Below are positions 9,354-17,606 of a stretch of DNA of 64,000 nucleotides, one piece after another (within the stretch, counting starts at the first letter, position 1; every line of letters begins with the position of its first letter). The notes beneath the pieces are model-generated. The model was not told the DNA's origin. It saw only the letters and a list, made by a program, of their open reading frames with translations, and searched no databases. A program made the translations under genes and the position numbers. This stretch comes from Marinobacter santoriniensis NKSG1 (lineage in GTDB: Bacteria; Pseudomonadota; Gammaproteobacteria; Pseudomonadales; Oleiphilaceae). Location of the stretch: contig NZ_APAT01000005.1 of NCBI RefSeq assembly GCF_000347775.1, positions 62,001 to 126,000 of the forward strand, given 5' to 3'.

Positions 9354-9408
9354 GAGGGCTCGCAGTGATCCTGATGACGGTGTTGGAATTCCTGACATTC
9401 TCGGCATG

Positions 9409-9442
9409 TTAGCGTAAGATACAAGGCTGTATATATGTACAG
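9409..9442 (+). promoter_or_regulatory. dinB promoter overlapped by a LexA (SOS) box
   Basis: CTGTATATATGTACAG at 9427-9442 matches the LexA consensus CTGT-N8-ACAG with an alternating AT core. A plausible promoter, TTAGCG (9409-9414), 17 bases, TATATG (9432-9437), overlaps it, so LexA would block transcription. The ATG of dinB follows 22 bases after the box. The box also lies 74 bases upstream of the divergent DUF1244-HopJ-minCDE run. Confidence 0.88.
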
Positions 9443-9464
9443 ACTTTTGACGTGAGCGGCTGAC

Positions 9465-10529
9465 ATGTCCCAGCGCAAGATCATCCATGTGGATTGCGAC
9501 TGCTTCTATGCAGCGGTGGAAATGCGGGACGATCCGACACTTCGCGACGTGCCCCTGGCTGTCGGCGGTGCCGGGGGGCGGGGCGTGGTCACCACCTGTA
9601 ACTACCGGGCCCGCGCCTTCGGCGTTCGCTCGGCGATGCCCGGCAGTGAGGCCCGGCGCCTGTGTCCCGGGTTGGTGACCGTGCCGCCGGACATGTCGAA
9701 ATATCGCGCGGTATCCCGCCAGGTGATGGACATCCTGCGGGAGCTGACCGACCTGGTTGAGCCCCTTTCCCTGGATGAAGCCTTTCTGGATGTGACCGAA
9801 GTCACCGATTGCCGTGGCAGCGGCACGCTCATGGCGAGACACCTCCGGGAACGCATCCTGCGGGAAGTGGGAATTACGGTCTCGGCGGGCGTCGCGCCAA
9901 ACAAGTTCCTTGCCAAGATCGCCAGTGACTGGGAAAAGCCGGACGGGCTGTTTGTCATCACGCCGGAGCAGGTGCCGGAGTTTGTGCGTGAGCTACCCGT
10001 GGAAAAACTGTTTGGCGTGGGCCGGGTGACCGCCTCGAAATTGCATGATCTAGGCGTGGCCACCTGTGGCGATATGCAGGGGCTGGGTGCCGACAGACTC
10101 GTTGAGCGATTCGGCAAGCAGGGGTACCGGTTGCATGAAATGGCACACGGCCGTGACGACCGGCCGGTGGTCGTGTCGCGGATTGCCAAATCAGTCAGTG
10201 TGGAGCGAACCTTTTCCCAGGACCTTCCGGATAAAACCGCTTGTCAGACGGTCATGCCCGCGCTGGTGGAGGACCTGAAAGTCCGGCTTAGTCGGAAGAG
10301 CGGCCGCAAACCCATTCACAAGCTCTTTATCAAGATCCGCTACAGCGACTTTTCGACACACACCCTCGAGCGGGTACGCGATCAGGTTGCCGAGCCGACG
10401 GTTTCGGATTACCAGCCCCTGCTGGATGAGCTGGTTACGGATGTTGAGCGGCCAGTAAGGCTTCTGGGCGTCGGGGTCCGGTTCCGCAACGACGAATCAC
10501 CGGTGACCCAGTTGCGACTGTTCGAGTGA
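9465..10529 (+). CDS. dinB: DNA polymerase IV (Y family, translesion)
   Basis: This 354-residue protein has the Y-family polymerase core. The metal-binding Asp10 is in HVDCDCF and the catalytic Asp104/Glu105 pair in SLDEAFLD. A helix-hairpin-helix thumb region ([18 protein letters not shown]) follows, then the little-finger domain with SVSVERTF. It bypasses DNA lesions with low fidelity as part of the SOS response, consistent with the LexA box directly upstream. It ends in LRLFE; a QL-x-LF-type beta-clamp motif is present (TQLRLFE). Its stop codon abuts that of the convergent PAP2 gene. Confidence 0.96.
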   Translation: MSQRKIIHVDCDCFYAAVEMRDDPTLRDVPLAVGGAGGRGVVTTCNYRARAFGVRSAMPGSEARRLCPGLVTVPPDMSKYRAVSRQVMDILRELTDLVEPLSLDEAFLDVTEVTDCRGSGTLMARHLRERILREVGITVSAGVAPNKFLAKIASDWEKPDGLFVITPEQVPEFVRELPVEKLFGVGRVTASKLHDLGVATCGDMQGLGADRLVERFGKQGYRLHEMAHGRDDRPVVVSRIAKSVSVERTFSQDLPDKTACQTVMPALVEDLKVRLSRKSGRKPIHKLFIKIRYSDFSTHTLERVRDQVAEPTVSDYQPLLDELVTDVERPVRLLGVGVRFRNDESPVTQLRLFE

Positions 10530-11090
10530 TCAGAGCGCTACGGTAACGGGAAAGGCGCACAGCGACAGATAGCCCATCAGGCTGCCGAGGACGGCGCCGG
10601 CCAGTACATCGCTCGGGTAATGCAGTCCGAGCACTACCCGGGAAAGCGCAACGCTGATCGTGAACGGCAGCACCGCCAGGGCCAGATCCGGAGTGGTCAG
10701 GCACAGCATTGTCTGGAAGCATGCGGCGTGAAGTGTGTGGCCGGATGGAAAACTGTATCGGTCCAGAGGCGGCGTCGCGCAACTGATCGCCGGAAAGGAA
10801 ATGAACGGTCGCTCCCGGATCAGCCAGCGTTTCAGACCTTTGTAGGCGAGTGTGCAGGCCAGACCGGTGAGCGCCATGGCCAGGGCCAGACGAGGTCCGC
10901 CTTCGGCGTGAAGCAGGGGCATCGACAGGATCAGCGCGTACCAGAACCAGCCGTCTCCCAAACGACTGACGGTCCGGAAGTAGGCGAGTACGGGGCGAAA
11001 CTGTACAGAGCGGTTGATGGCCTGGCAGAAGAGGTATTCCCGCTGATCGGCCCGTTCAAAGAATCGTGAGGCTTTGCTTGTTGAGGCCAT
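10530..11090 (-). CDS. PAP2-family membrane phosphatase
   Basis: A 186-residue integral membrane protein with all three PAP2 motifs: K-x6-RP (KRWLIRERP), PSGH (YSFPSGHTLH), and SR-x5-H-x3-D (SRVVLGLHYPSD). PAP2 enzymes dephosphorylate phosphatidic acid, undecaprenyl diphosphate or similar lipid phosphates at the periplasmic face. The start overlaps the 3' end of the glycosyltransferase gene by 35 bases, so the two are translationally coupled. Paired with a GT4 enzyme and a Pho-box-like array upstream, a role in supplying diacylglycerol for glycolipid synthesis is attractive but inferred. Confidence 0.87.
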   Translation of the reverse strand: MASTSKASRFFERADQREYLFCQAINRSVQFRPVLAYFRTVSRLGDGWFWYALILSMPLLHAEGGPRLALAMALTGLACTLAYKGLKRWLIRERPFISFPAISCATPPLDRYSFPSGHTLHAACFQTMLCLTTPDLALAVLPFTISVALSRVVLGLHYPSDVLAGAVLGSLMGYLSLCAFPVTVAL

Positions 11091-12291
11091 GATATCGCAC
11101 CTTTATGTCGGTATTCAGAACCAGTTGTTCGAACTGTTCGATCTGTGAAGGCCAGGTCAGTTCGAGCGCATCGAGACGGGCCTGGGCGCTCAGGCGGGCC
11201 AGCAGCGTTGGTTGGTCGGCCAGCCGGAGCGCTGCGTCGACGAAGCCTTCGTCGTCGTCGAGCGGGGCTTTCATGCCGTTTTCCTCGGTCCGTATGTGTT
11301 CGGCGGCGGCGCCATCGTTGAACGCCACCACTGGCAGTCCGCTGGCCATGGCTTCCAGTACCACGTTGCCGAACGTGTCCGTCTTGCTGGGAAACAGGAA
11401 GATATCCCCCGACGCATAATGGCGTGCGAGTTCCTCGCCACGGAGGACGCCACAGAACACATAGTCCGGATGTCGCTCTGCCAGCTCTCGCCGCAGTGGG
11501 CCATCGCCCGCCAGTATGAACCGGGACTGGGGATGCAGGGCGCGAATCCGTTCAAAGCAGGCGACGGCCATTCGCAGATTTTTTTCGGGGGCCAGCCTGC
11601 CGACGTAAACGATGGCGCGGTCATTCGCGGCCAATCCCCATTGGCTTCTCAGCGCGGGATCCCGTTTGTGGGGAGAGAACCGGTGGCAATCGACTCCCCG
11701 GCTCCAGAGTTCGGTATCCGTTATGCCCATTGTCTGCGTCAGGGTTTGTACTTTCCGTGTCGGAACCAGGGTGCGATCGGTCTGGTTGTGGAACCAGCGG
11801 CCATAACTTCGCAGCAGGTTCTCCAGGCCTCCAACGCCGTAGTAGCGGCTGTACTGGTGGAAATTGGTGTGGAACCCCGAGGTTACCGGTATGGCGAGGC
11901 GTCTCGCTGATCTGGCGGCGGCCAGACCGAGTGGCCCCTGGGTGGCAATGTAAATGGCGTCGGGGCGGCTTTGTTGCCAGAGTTGGCGGAGTGACCGGCT
12001 GCTGGCCAGGCCAAACCGGAGGTCGGCGTAGCCCGGCAGAGGGAAGCCGGTGACGACATGTTCGTCGCTGAACAGGCCATTGCCCGCCGCCAGAACACTG
12101 CCTTTGCGTTCATGACGTTGGCGGGGACGAATCACCGTCACCCGATGGCCGCGTTGCATCAACCCCTGGCAAAGATGCCGGAGGGTATTGGCCACCCCGT
12201 TGATTTCCGGCGGAAAAGTCTCGGAAACAATGGTAATGTGTTGGCGGCGCCGGTTGGCCTGGATGGTTTCGGTCACGGTGATTCCTGTCAT
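11056..12291 (-). CDS. GT4-family glycosyltransferase (glycolipid synthase-like)
   Basis: A 411-residue GT-B glycosyltransferase. It has the N-terminal acceptor domain (IVSETFPPEINGVANTLRHL) and the donor-binding domain (YVGRLAPEKN). The GT4 E-x7-E region is in SKTDTFGNVVLEAMASGLPVV. The GVANTLRHL opening is seen in mannosyl- and glucosyltransferases that decorate diacylglycerol or phosphatidylinositol, so a membrane glycolipid product is plausible; the sugar and acceptor are not known. An ATG at 12291 is used here. A GTG at 12276 has a better spaced AGGA and could be the true start. It is the first gene before PAP2. Confidence 0.85.
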   Translation of the reverse strand: MTGITVTETIQANRRRQHITIVSETFPPEINGVANTLRHLCQGLMQRGHRVTVIRPRQRHERKGSVLAAGNGLFSDEHVVTGFPLPGYADLRFGLASSRSLRQLWQQSRPDAIYIATQGPLGLAAARSARRLAIPVTSGFHTNFHQYSRYYGVGGLENLLRSYGRWFHNQTDRTLVPTRKVQTLTQTMGITDTELWSRGVDCHRFSPHKRDPALRSQWGLAANDRAIVYVGRLAPEKNLRMAVACFERIRALHPQSRFILAGDGPLRRELAERHPDYVFCGVLRGEELARHYASGDIFLFPSKTDTFGNVVLEAMASGLPVVAFNDGAAAEHIRTEENGMKAPLDDDEGFVDAALRLADQPTLLARLSAQARLDALELTWPSQIEQFEQLVLNTDIKVRYHGLNKQSLTIL

Positions 12292-12308
12292 TGCTCACAC
12301 CTGACTCC

Positions 12309-12353
12309 ACTATGGAAAGTCGCTGTGACAGTTATGCGACACTGCTGTGACAT
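12309..12353 (-). promoter_or_regulatory. Pho-box-like direct repeats upstream of the glycosyltransferase-PAP2 operon
   Basis: Read on the minus strand, three 7-base units repeat every 11 bases: ATGTCAC (12353-12347), GTGTCGC (12342-12336) and CTGTCAC (12331-12325). This is the periodicity of PhoB boxes (consensus CTGTCAT with 4-base spacers). Ten bases later comes CATAGT (12314-12309), a possible -10. The segment after the last repeat is nearly identical to that in front of olsB. The array is also divergent from the aldo/keto reductase gene, in which direction it matches less well. Confidence 0.6.
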
Positions 12354-12389
12354 TCCTCTTACCCGTTCACACACTGAAGCGGAGACACT

Positions 12390-13427
12390 ATGCAAACGCG
12401 AAAGCTTGGAAAGACCGACATTGATGTCACCCTCATCTGCCTGGGTACCATGACCTGGGGCGAACAGAATTCAGAGCAGGAAGCTTTCGAACAACTGGAT
12501 TACGCAATGGGCCAGGGCATCAATTTCATTGATGCGGCCGAGATGTATCCGGTGCCCCCCAGGGCGGAGACGCAGGGCCGGACGGAAACGTATCTTGGCA
12601 ACTGGCTGGCCCGCCGTGGCAAGCGGGACGATCTGGTGATTGCGTCCAAGGTGGCCGGGCCCGGCAATGGTCTGGGGTATCTCCGCAACGGGCCGCGGCT
12701 GACGCGGGATCATATTCGTCAGGCCTGCGAGGACAGTCTCGAGCGTCTGCAGACCGACTATATCGACCTGTATCAGGTACATTGGCCCGACCGCAATACC
12801 AATTTTTTCGGCAAACTCGGTTATGTGCATAACGCCGATGAGGACGCCACGCCCGTCGAGGAAACGCTGTCTGCCCTGGACGAGCTGGTTCGCGAAGGCA
12901 AGATCCGGCACATCGGGCTGTCCAACGAGACACCCTGGGGAACCTCGCAGTATCTGCACCTTGCGGAAAGCCGGGGCTGGCCGAGGCCGGTCAGTATCCA
13001 GAACCCCTATAATCTTCTGAATCGCTCCTTCGAAGTGGGGCTGGCGGAGTTTGCCCACCGTGAACAGACAGGATTGCTGGCCTATTCGCCGCTGGCATTC
13101 GGCATGCTGTCCGGCAAATATCTGGGCGACAAGTGGCCGGAAAAAGGCCGGATGACCCTGTACGAGCGTTTCAGCCGGTATACCGGTGCCCGTGGAATGG
13201 AGGCTACCCGGGCCTATGTTGAACTGGCCCGCCAGCATGGTCTGTCGCCGAGCCAGATGGCCCTGGCGTACGTTAACAGCCGCAGCTTCGTGACCAGCAA
13301 TATCATCGGGGCCACCACCATGGAGCAGCTGAAAGAGAACATTGCCTCTGCGGACATCACGCTGGATGAGTCGGTATTGGAAGGTATAGAAGCCATTCAC
13401 CGGGAATTCACTTATCCATGCCCGTAA
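12390..13427 (+). CDS. tas: NADP(H)-dependent aldo/keto reductase (Tas-like)
   Basis: A 345-residue TIM-barrel oxidoreductase. The catalytic tetrad is visible as Asp and Tyr in FIDAAEMYP, Lys in IASKVAGPG and His in YQVHWPDRN. The C-terminal cofactor-binding region contains IIGATTMEQLKENI. Length and the MQTRKLGKTDIDVTLICLGT opening agree with the E. coli Tas subgroup. The physiological substrate of Tas is uncertain. GGAG lies 7 bases before the ATG. It is divergent from the glycosyltransferase gene, and a perfect 10-base-pair hairpin follows its stop. Confidence 0.9.
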   Translation: MQTRKLGKTDIDVTLICLGTMTWGEQNSEQEAFEQLDYAMGQGINFIDAAEMYPVPPRAETQGRTETYLGNWLARRGKRDDLVIASKVAGPGNGLGYLRNGPRLTRDHIRQACEDSLERLQTDYIDLYQVHWPDRNTNFFGKLGYVHNADEDATPVEETLSALDELVREGKIRHIGLSNETPWGTSQYLHLAESRGWPRPVSIQNPYNLLNRSFEVGLAEFAHREQTGLLAYSPLAFGMLSGKYLGDKWPEKGRMTLYERFSRYTGARGMEATRAYVELARQHGLSPSQMALAYVNSRSFVTSNIIGATTMEQLKENIASADITLDESVLEGIEAIHREFTYPCP

Positions 13428-13450
13428 TGATTTGATAATTAAGTAAAATG

Positions 13451-13476
13451 GGCGGAGCTGGAGCGTCAGCTCCGCC
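13451..13476 (+). terminator. GC-rich hairpin after the aldo/keto reductase gene
   Basis: A perfect 10-base-pair stem (GGCGGAGCTG / CAGCTCCGCC) with a 6-base loop, 23 bases after the stop codon. No T-run follows, so it may be a processing or 3'-end stabilising structure rather than a classic intrinsic terminator. Confidence 0.45.
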
Positions 13477-13510
13477 GCTTCCGGTTACAGTCTGAAACCG
13501 TCCGGATTAT

Positions 13511-13537
13511 TTTTTTGACAGAAAAGTGGTCAAAAAA
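13511..13537. promoter_or_regulatory. Symmetric AT-rich operator-like repeat
   Basis: TTTTTTGAC, nine bases, GTCAAAAAA: a perfect 9/9/9 inverted repeat in the 227-base gap before the small secreted protein gene. It contains TTGACA at 13515-13520, which would serve as a -35 element, so a regulator bound here would cover the promoter. I do not recognise the regulator. Confidence 0.45.
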
Positions 13538-13654
13538 TGACAACAAACGGACGCCAGTGTGTGCAAATTCACATCTTTTCCCGCACCATTCATTAGACTT
13601 TGGCATTAGACGGTTTGTTATTCATTTTGAGACGTCAAAGTCCCGGTAAGCGCC

Positions 13655-13981
13655 ATGATTATTCGACTCTTTATTGTTCTGCTCGCACTCAATTTCCTGG
13701 CTTTTGTTGTCCGTGCCGATGCGGCGGAACGACCCATGGGTGAGAGTACGATCGCGATGAATACGGCGCAGGAAATCTACCAGGTCCAGCAAAGGGTCAG
13801 AGGGGAGCTCGGGCAGGACAATTCCGAGGCCGCTGCGGAGATCGGATCAAGATTGCTCAGTCTCACGCTGACCCGCTCCCGGGAAGACCGGAAGCATTAC
13901 GTCTCGGAACCGGCCCAGGCGGACCACAGCATTGCGCTGCTGAACAATGGGGCGTGTCTCAATCTCAAGTGGAATTTCTGA
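13655..13981 (+). CDS. Small secreted protein of unknown function
   Basis: A 108-residue hypothetical protein with a clear signal peptide: MIIRLFIVLLALNFLAFVVR, cleavage probably after ADA near residue 24. The mature part is about 84 residues, rich in Ala, Glu and Arg, predicted largely helical, with a single Cys near the end (NNGACLNLKWNF). I recognise no family. Codon use resembles its neighbours. The ribosome site is weak (GGTAAG). It stands alone between the aldo/keto reductase and acetyl-CoA hydrolase genes, behind an unusual symmetric repeat. Confidence 0.65.
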   Translation: MIIRLFIVLLALNFLAFVVRADAAERPMGESTIAMNTAQEIYQVQQRVRGELGQDNSEAAAEIGSRLLSLTLTRSREDRKHYVSEPAQADHSIALLNNGACLNLKWNF

Positions 13982-14128
13982 CCGCTTCGTTCTCTCCAGC
14001 GAATATCATCTTTCTCTCCCTGTTCCCGCGATCCTGACCTGGCGCATTGTCTGAACTATCTCACCGTGTGATCATCGAACTTCGATAATCATCCCGGTCG
14101 GGACGGACATGCTGAAAGGAGCTTGGTG

Positions 14129-16336
14129 ATGTCGGGAAACAGTCTGCGTTTGAACGACGCTGAAGCCTGCGTTGATGAAGTTATCCGAAAAGTGGGGAAG
14201 GAGATTACCCTCGGTTTGCCCCTGGGGCTTGGCAAGCCGGTTCGCTTCGTCAATGCGCTCTATGAGCGGGCCCGGCAAGACCCGGAGATTCGCCTGCACA
14301 TCATGACGGCGCTGTCTCTTCTGGCGCCCCGGGGGGCCTCGTCCCTTGAGCAGCGGTTCATGAAGCCTTTTGCCGAGCGGCTGTATGGCGACATCCCGGA
14401 ACTGGCCTATGCCCGTGACGTATCTGCCAACCGGCTGCCGCCGAATGTGACGGTCTCCGAGTTTTTCTTCAAGGCCGGTTCCTATCTCAACAACCGCTCT
14501 CAGCAACGGCATTACGTCTCCACCAACTACACTCATGCCGTACGCGATCTGATGGCGCTGGGTGTCAATGTGCTGGCGCAGATGGTGTCGCCCGGTGAGG
14601 CGGTGGGCGCGCCGGGCAAGATCAGCCTGAGCTGCAATCCCGACCTGACACTTGATCTGTTGCCGTTGATGCGGGAGCGGGAAGCGGCCGGCACCCCGGT
14701 TGCCATGGTGGCCGAACTGAACCGTCCACTTCCGTTCATGGGGCACCATGCGGCGATTGACGAAAACCGGTTTGATGTGGTGCTCGACCAGCCGAATACG
14801 GACTACCCGTTGTTCTCGGCACCGCAAATGTCGGTGAGCCCTGAAGATCACCTGATCGGGTTTTATGCCAGTTGCCTGTTGCGGGACGGCGGCACGCTTC
14901 AGGTAGGCATCGGTTCGTTGGGCGCAGCACTCGTTCATAGTGCGATTCTGCGGCACCGTTCGAACGATGACTGGCGAGCCGTCTTCGACCATCTCCGGGT
15001 CGCAGAGCACTTTCCGGTGGCTACTGAGGTTGGCGGCACGGAACCCTTCGACGCCGGGCTTTATGGCTGCAGCGAGATGATGGTCGACGGTTTCCTGTAT
15101 CTGATGGAGGCGGGTGTCCTGTCCCGGGAAGTCTATGATCACGCGGGGCTGCAGGATCTGATCAACCGGGCGAAAATCGGGCCGACGCCGTCACTGTCGG
15201 ATCTGGATACGCTCCGGGAGGCTGGCATCATCGACTCACCATTGCGGGCCCGCGACGTCCAATGGCTGGTCACCTACGGATTCTTCCGTTCGGAGGTGGC
15301 GTTCAAAGGGGGGCGCCTGGCCCTGGGCGAGCAATCACTGGACGGGGATCTTGATCAGCCTGAGGCTCGGGAGGCGATTGAGAAACTGATTCTTGGCGAC
15401 CGCCTGAAAGGGGGGATTGCGATGCACGGCGGCTTCTATGTGGGGCCCAAGCAGTTCTACCAGTCGCTGAGGGACATGTCGCCCGAACGTCATGACCGGA
15501 TTTGCATGACCAGCGTCAACTTCATCAACCACCTTTATGATCACCGGTTCGGCGATCAGAAGCTCAAGGTGGCGCAGCGCCAGCACGGCCGTTTCGTCAA
15601 TTCGGCAATGATGTATACCTTGAGCGGCGCCGCAGTATCCGATGGTCTGGATGACGGCCGCGTGGTCAGTGGCGTGGGCGGGCAGTACAATTTCGTTGCC
15701 ATGGCCCATGAGTTGCCGGGCGCCCGGTCGATCCTGACCATGAGGGCGATTCGCCACTCCAAGGGTAAGGCTCTGTCCAATATCGTCTTCAACTACGCCC
15801 ACTGCACGATCCCACGCCATCTGCGGGATATCGTCATCACCGAATACGGGATTGCGGATTTGCGGGGCCAGTCCGATGAGCAGGTCTATCTCCGGCTCAT
15901 TCGCATAGCCGATTCCCGCTTCCAGGAGTCTCTGCTTCGACAGGCGCAGAAAGCGGGCAAGGTGGATAGCAAGTTCCGTTTGCCGGCGTCCTGGAAAAAC
16001 AACACGCCCCAGTCGATCCGTGAGGCAGTGTCGGTGACCGGAAATTCCGACCTGTTCCCTCCGTTCCCGTTCGGGCGGGACTTTACCGACGAAGAGCTGA
16101 CGTTAGGGAAAGCCCTTAAAGGCCTGAAGGCTGCAACGGCTACGCGTCGTGGTAAACTCTCGACTCTTTGGCAGGCGGCGCGCGCCGGTAACGATGATGG
16201 GCGTTACGAACCCTACCTCAAGCGTATGGGGTTGCAGAACGTTCGAGGCTTCAGGGAGAAACTCGACCGGAAGCTGGTCATTCACGGTTTGCGTCAGCTT
16301 GAAACTCCTCCGACCACAGGACATTCAGAAACCTGA
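14129..16336 (+). CDS. Acetyl-CoA hydrolase/transferase family protein, long form
   Basis: A 735-residue protein with the C-terminal acetyl-CoA hydrolase/transferase domain (about residues 330-620). That region includes SGVGGQYNFVAMAHELPGARS and the HCTIPRHLRDIVITEYGIADLRG segment, both characteristic of class I CoA transferases such as 4-hydroxybutyrate or acetate CoA-transferase. It is much longer than the usual 430-500 residue enzymes, with an enlarged N-terminal half and a basic C-terminal tail. The substrate is unknown. The ATG at 14129 has AAGGAG seven bases ahead; the frame could also open at a TTG two codons earlier. Its stop overlaps the start of the FKBP gene (TGATG). Confidence 0.83.
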   Translation: MSGNSLRLNDAEACVDEVIRKVGKEITLGLPLGLGKPVRFVNALYERARQDPEIRLHIMTALSLLAPRGASSLEQRFMKPFAERLYGDIPELAYARDVSANRLPPNVTVSEFFFKAGSYLNNRSQQRHYVSTNYTHAVRDLMALGVNVLAQMVSPGEAVGAPGKISLSCNPDLTLDLLPLMREREAAGTPVAMVAELNRPLPFMGHHAAIDENRFDVVLDQPNTDYPLFSAPQMSVSPEDHLIGFYASCLLRDGGTLQVGIGSLGAALVHSAILRHRSNDDWRAVFDHLRVAEHFPVATEVGGTEPFDAGLYGCSEMMVDGFLYLMEAGVLSREVYDHAGLQDLINRAKIGPTPSLSDLDTLREAGIIDSPLRARDVQWLVTYGFFRSEVAFKGGRLALGEQSLDGDLDQPEAREAIEKLILGDRLKGGIAMHGGFYVGPKQFYQSLRDMSPERHDRICMTSVNFINHLYDHRFGDQKLKVAQRQHGRFVNSAMMYTLSGAAVSDGLDDGRVVSGVGGQYNFVAMAHELPGARSILTMRAIRHSKGKALSNIVFNYAHCTIPRHLRDIVITEYGIADLRGQSDEQVYLRLIRIADSRFQESLLRQAQKAGKVDSKFRLPASWKNNTPQSIREAVSVTGNSDLFPPFPFGRDFTDEELTLGKALKGLKAATATRRGKLSTLWQAARAGNDDGRYEPYLKRMGLQNVRGFREKLDRKLVIHGLRQLETPPTTGHSET

Positions 16337-16806
16337 TGCAAGAGTCTGACAATAAACCCGACGTCTTTACTGTTCACTATGTGCTCAAGAACAAGGCCGG
16401 GGAGCTCGTAGATACCTCGGAGGGGAGCGAGCCCCTGCACTTTGTCTATGGCAGCCCCGAAATCATCAAGGGCATCCAGGAAGCGGTGAAGGATCGCAAT
16501 GTCGGGGACTGCCTGGAGGTGACAATTCCTCCGGCGATGGCTTATGGCGAGCACCGTGAAGATCTGGTCCGGAAGGTGCCGAGGTCGTTGTTTGAAGGCG
16601 TCGAGAATTTGCAGGTCGGCATGAAATTCCAGACCAATACCGGTGATGAAGCGCAGATCGTACAGGTGGTCGGCATTGACGGAAACCTTGTGCGGGTTGA
16701 CGCCAATCATCCCCTGGCTGGCTTCACGCTGTACTTTGACCTTGAGATTGTGGGGCGTCGGGAGGCGACGGAAGATGAGATCGCCCAGGGGCGTCCTCTG
16801 TTCTGA
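16336..16806 (+). CDS. FKBP-type peptidyl-prolyl cis-trans isomerase, SlyD-like
   Basis: A 156-residue SlyD/FkpB-type isomerase. The FKBP half-domains (FTVHYVLKNKAGELVDTS and the later NHPLAGFTLYFDLEI) flank an insert-in-flap region (about residues 70-125) of the chaperone type. The His/Cys-rich metal-binding tail of E. coli SlyD is absent. It catalyses proline isomerisation and assists folding in the cytosol. The ATG overlaps the upstream stop codon as TGATG, so translation is coupled to the acetyl-CoA hydrolase gene. The 3' end overlaps the convergent olsA gene by 83 bases. Confidence 0.9.
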   Translation: MQESDNKPDVFTVHYVLKNKAGELVDTSEGSEPLHFVYGSPEIIKGIQEAVKDRNVGDCLEVTIPPAMAYGEHREDLVRKVPRSLFEGVENLQVGMKFQTNTGDEAQIVQVVGIDGNLVRVDANHPLAGFTLYFDLEIVGRREATEDEIAQGRPLF

Positions 16807-17590
16807 GATCGCCTGGTGCTGACGGCTGATCCATCTCCCCCCGATAAATCCGCTCCAGCCCGTTGTGGACCGTAGCCCGGAGTTCCGCTGCCGCCTCGTG
16901 TGCGGTGGCAGTCTCCGGGATTTCCACGGGTTGATGAAACAAAACGTCCACGTCCGCTGAAGGCTGCTTCAGCAGCGTTGTCAGGTGATGATGGAACTCG
17001 TCATCACCAATGAATGGCGCTACATGGTCGGGTCTGCCGTTACGACGGTAGGCGATGGTGGCCGGTTGTACCGGAACATCGGCGGCGGTCGCCGCCTTCA
17101 ACAGCAGGCCATGGAATGGCAGCACGGTGATGCCGGCGCTGGTGGTTCCCTCCGGAAATATCGTGACCGATTCGCCACGTTTCAGAGCCTCTTCGATGCC
17201 TGTCCTGACTCTTCTGGCCTGACCACTGCCCCGCTGGATGAACAGCGTGCCTGCCTGTCGGGCGAGCCAGCCGATCAGGGGCCATTGCCCGACCTCTGCT
17301 TTCGACAGGAAGCGCGCCGGAGCGAAGGCGCCCAGAATGGGGATGTCACACCAGCTGACGTGATTGCTGACGATCAGAGTGTTCTGCGCAGGCTGTACGC
17401 CGTGATGACGGATCCTCAGGCCCAGACACCGACACCCCACCCGGAAACAGCGTCCGGCCCAGGGCGTCCGGTCGATCGTTGAACCGGTCAGGTAATCCAG
17501 AACCCTCAGGGCGAGGGCGAGTAGCGTGGTTCCTGCCAGAAACAGCAGGAATCCCGTCATTCGTGCGCACAATCGCAGCCAGCCGGCCAT
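16724..17590 (-). CDS. olsA: Lyso-ornithine lipid O-acyltransferase
   Basis: A 288-residue PlsC-family acyltransferase. An N-terminal membrane helix (GFLLFLAGTTLLALALRVL) precedes the HX4D motif NHVSWCD and the FPEGTTS motif. Position directly downstream of olsB identifies it as the second enzyme of ornithine lipid synthesis: it adds a fatty acyl chain to the 3-hydroxy group of lyso-ornithine lipid. An AGPAT-type activity on lysophosphatidate is the alternative. I chose the ATG at 17590, which has GGGAGG eight bases ahead, over a longer frame reaching 17686 inside olsB. The Pro-rich C-terminal tail is encoded antisense to the end of the FKBP gene. Confidence 0.87.
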   Translation of the reverse strand: MAGWLRLCARMTGFLLFLAGTTLLALALRVLDYLTGSTIDRTPWAGRCFRVGCRCLGLRIRHHGVQPAQNTLIVSNHVSWCDIPILGAFAPARFLSKAEVGQWPLIGWLARQAGTLFIQRGSGQARRVRTGIEEALKRGESVTIFPEGTTSAGITVLPFHGLLLKAATAADVPVQPATIAYRRNGRPDHVAPFIGDDEFHHHLTTLLKQPSADVDVLFHQPVEIPETATAHEAAAELRATVHNGLERIYRGEMDQPSAPGDLRTEDAPGRSHLPSPPDAPQSQGQSTA

Positions 17591-17606
17591 GGTGTCTGCC
17601 TCCCGC

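Noticed and set aside
9354..9842. Upstream extension of the DUF1244 frame across the dinB start.
   Set aside because: It would run antisense through dinB and the LexA box; the family begins at the ATG at 9353.
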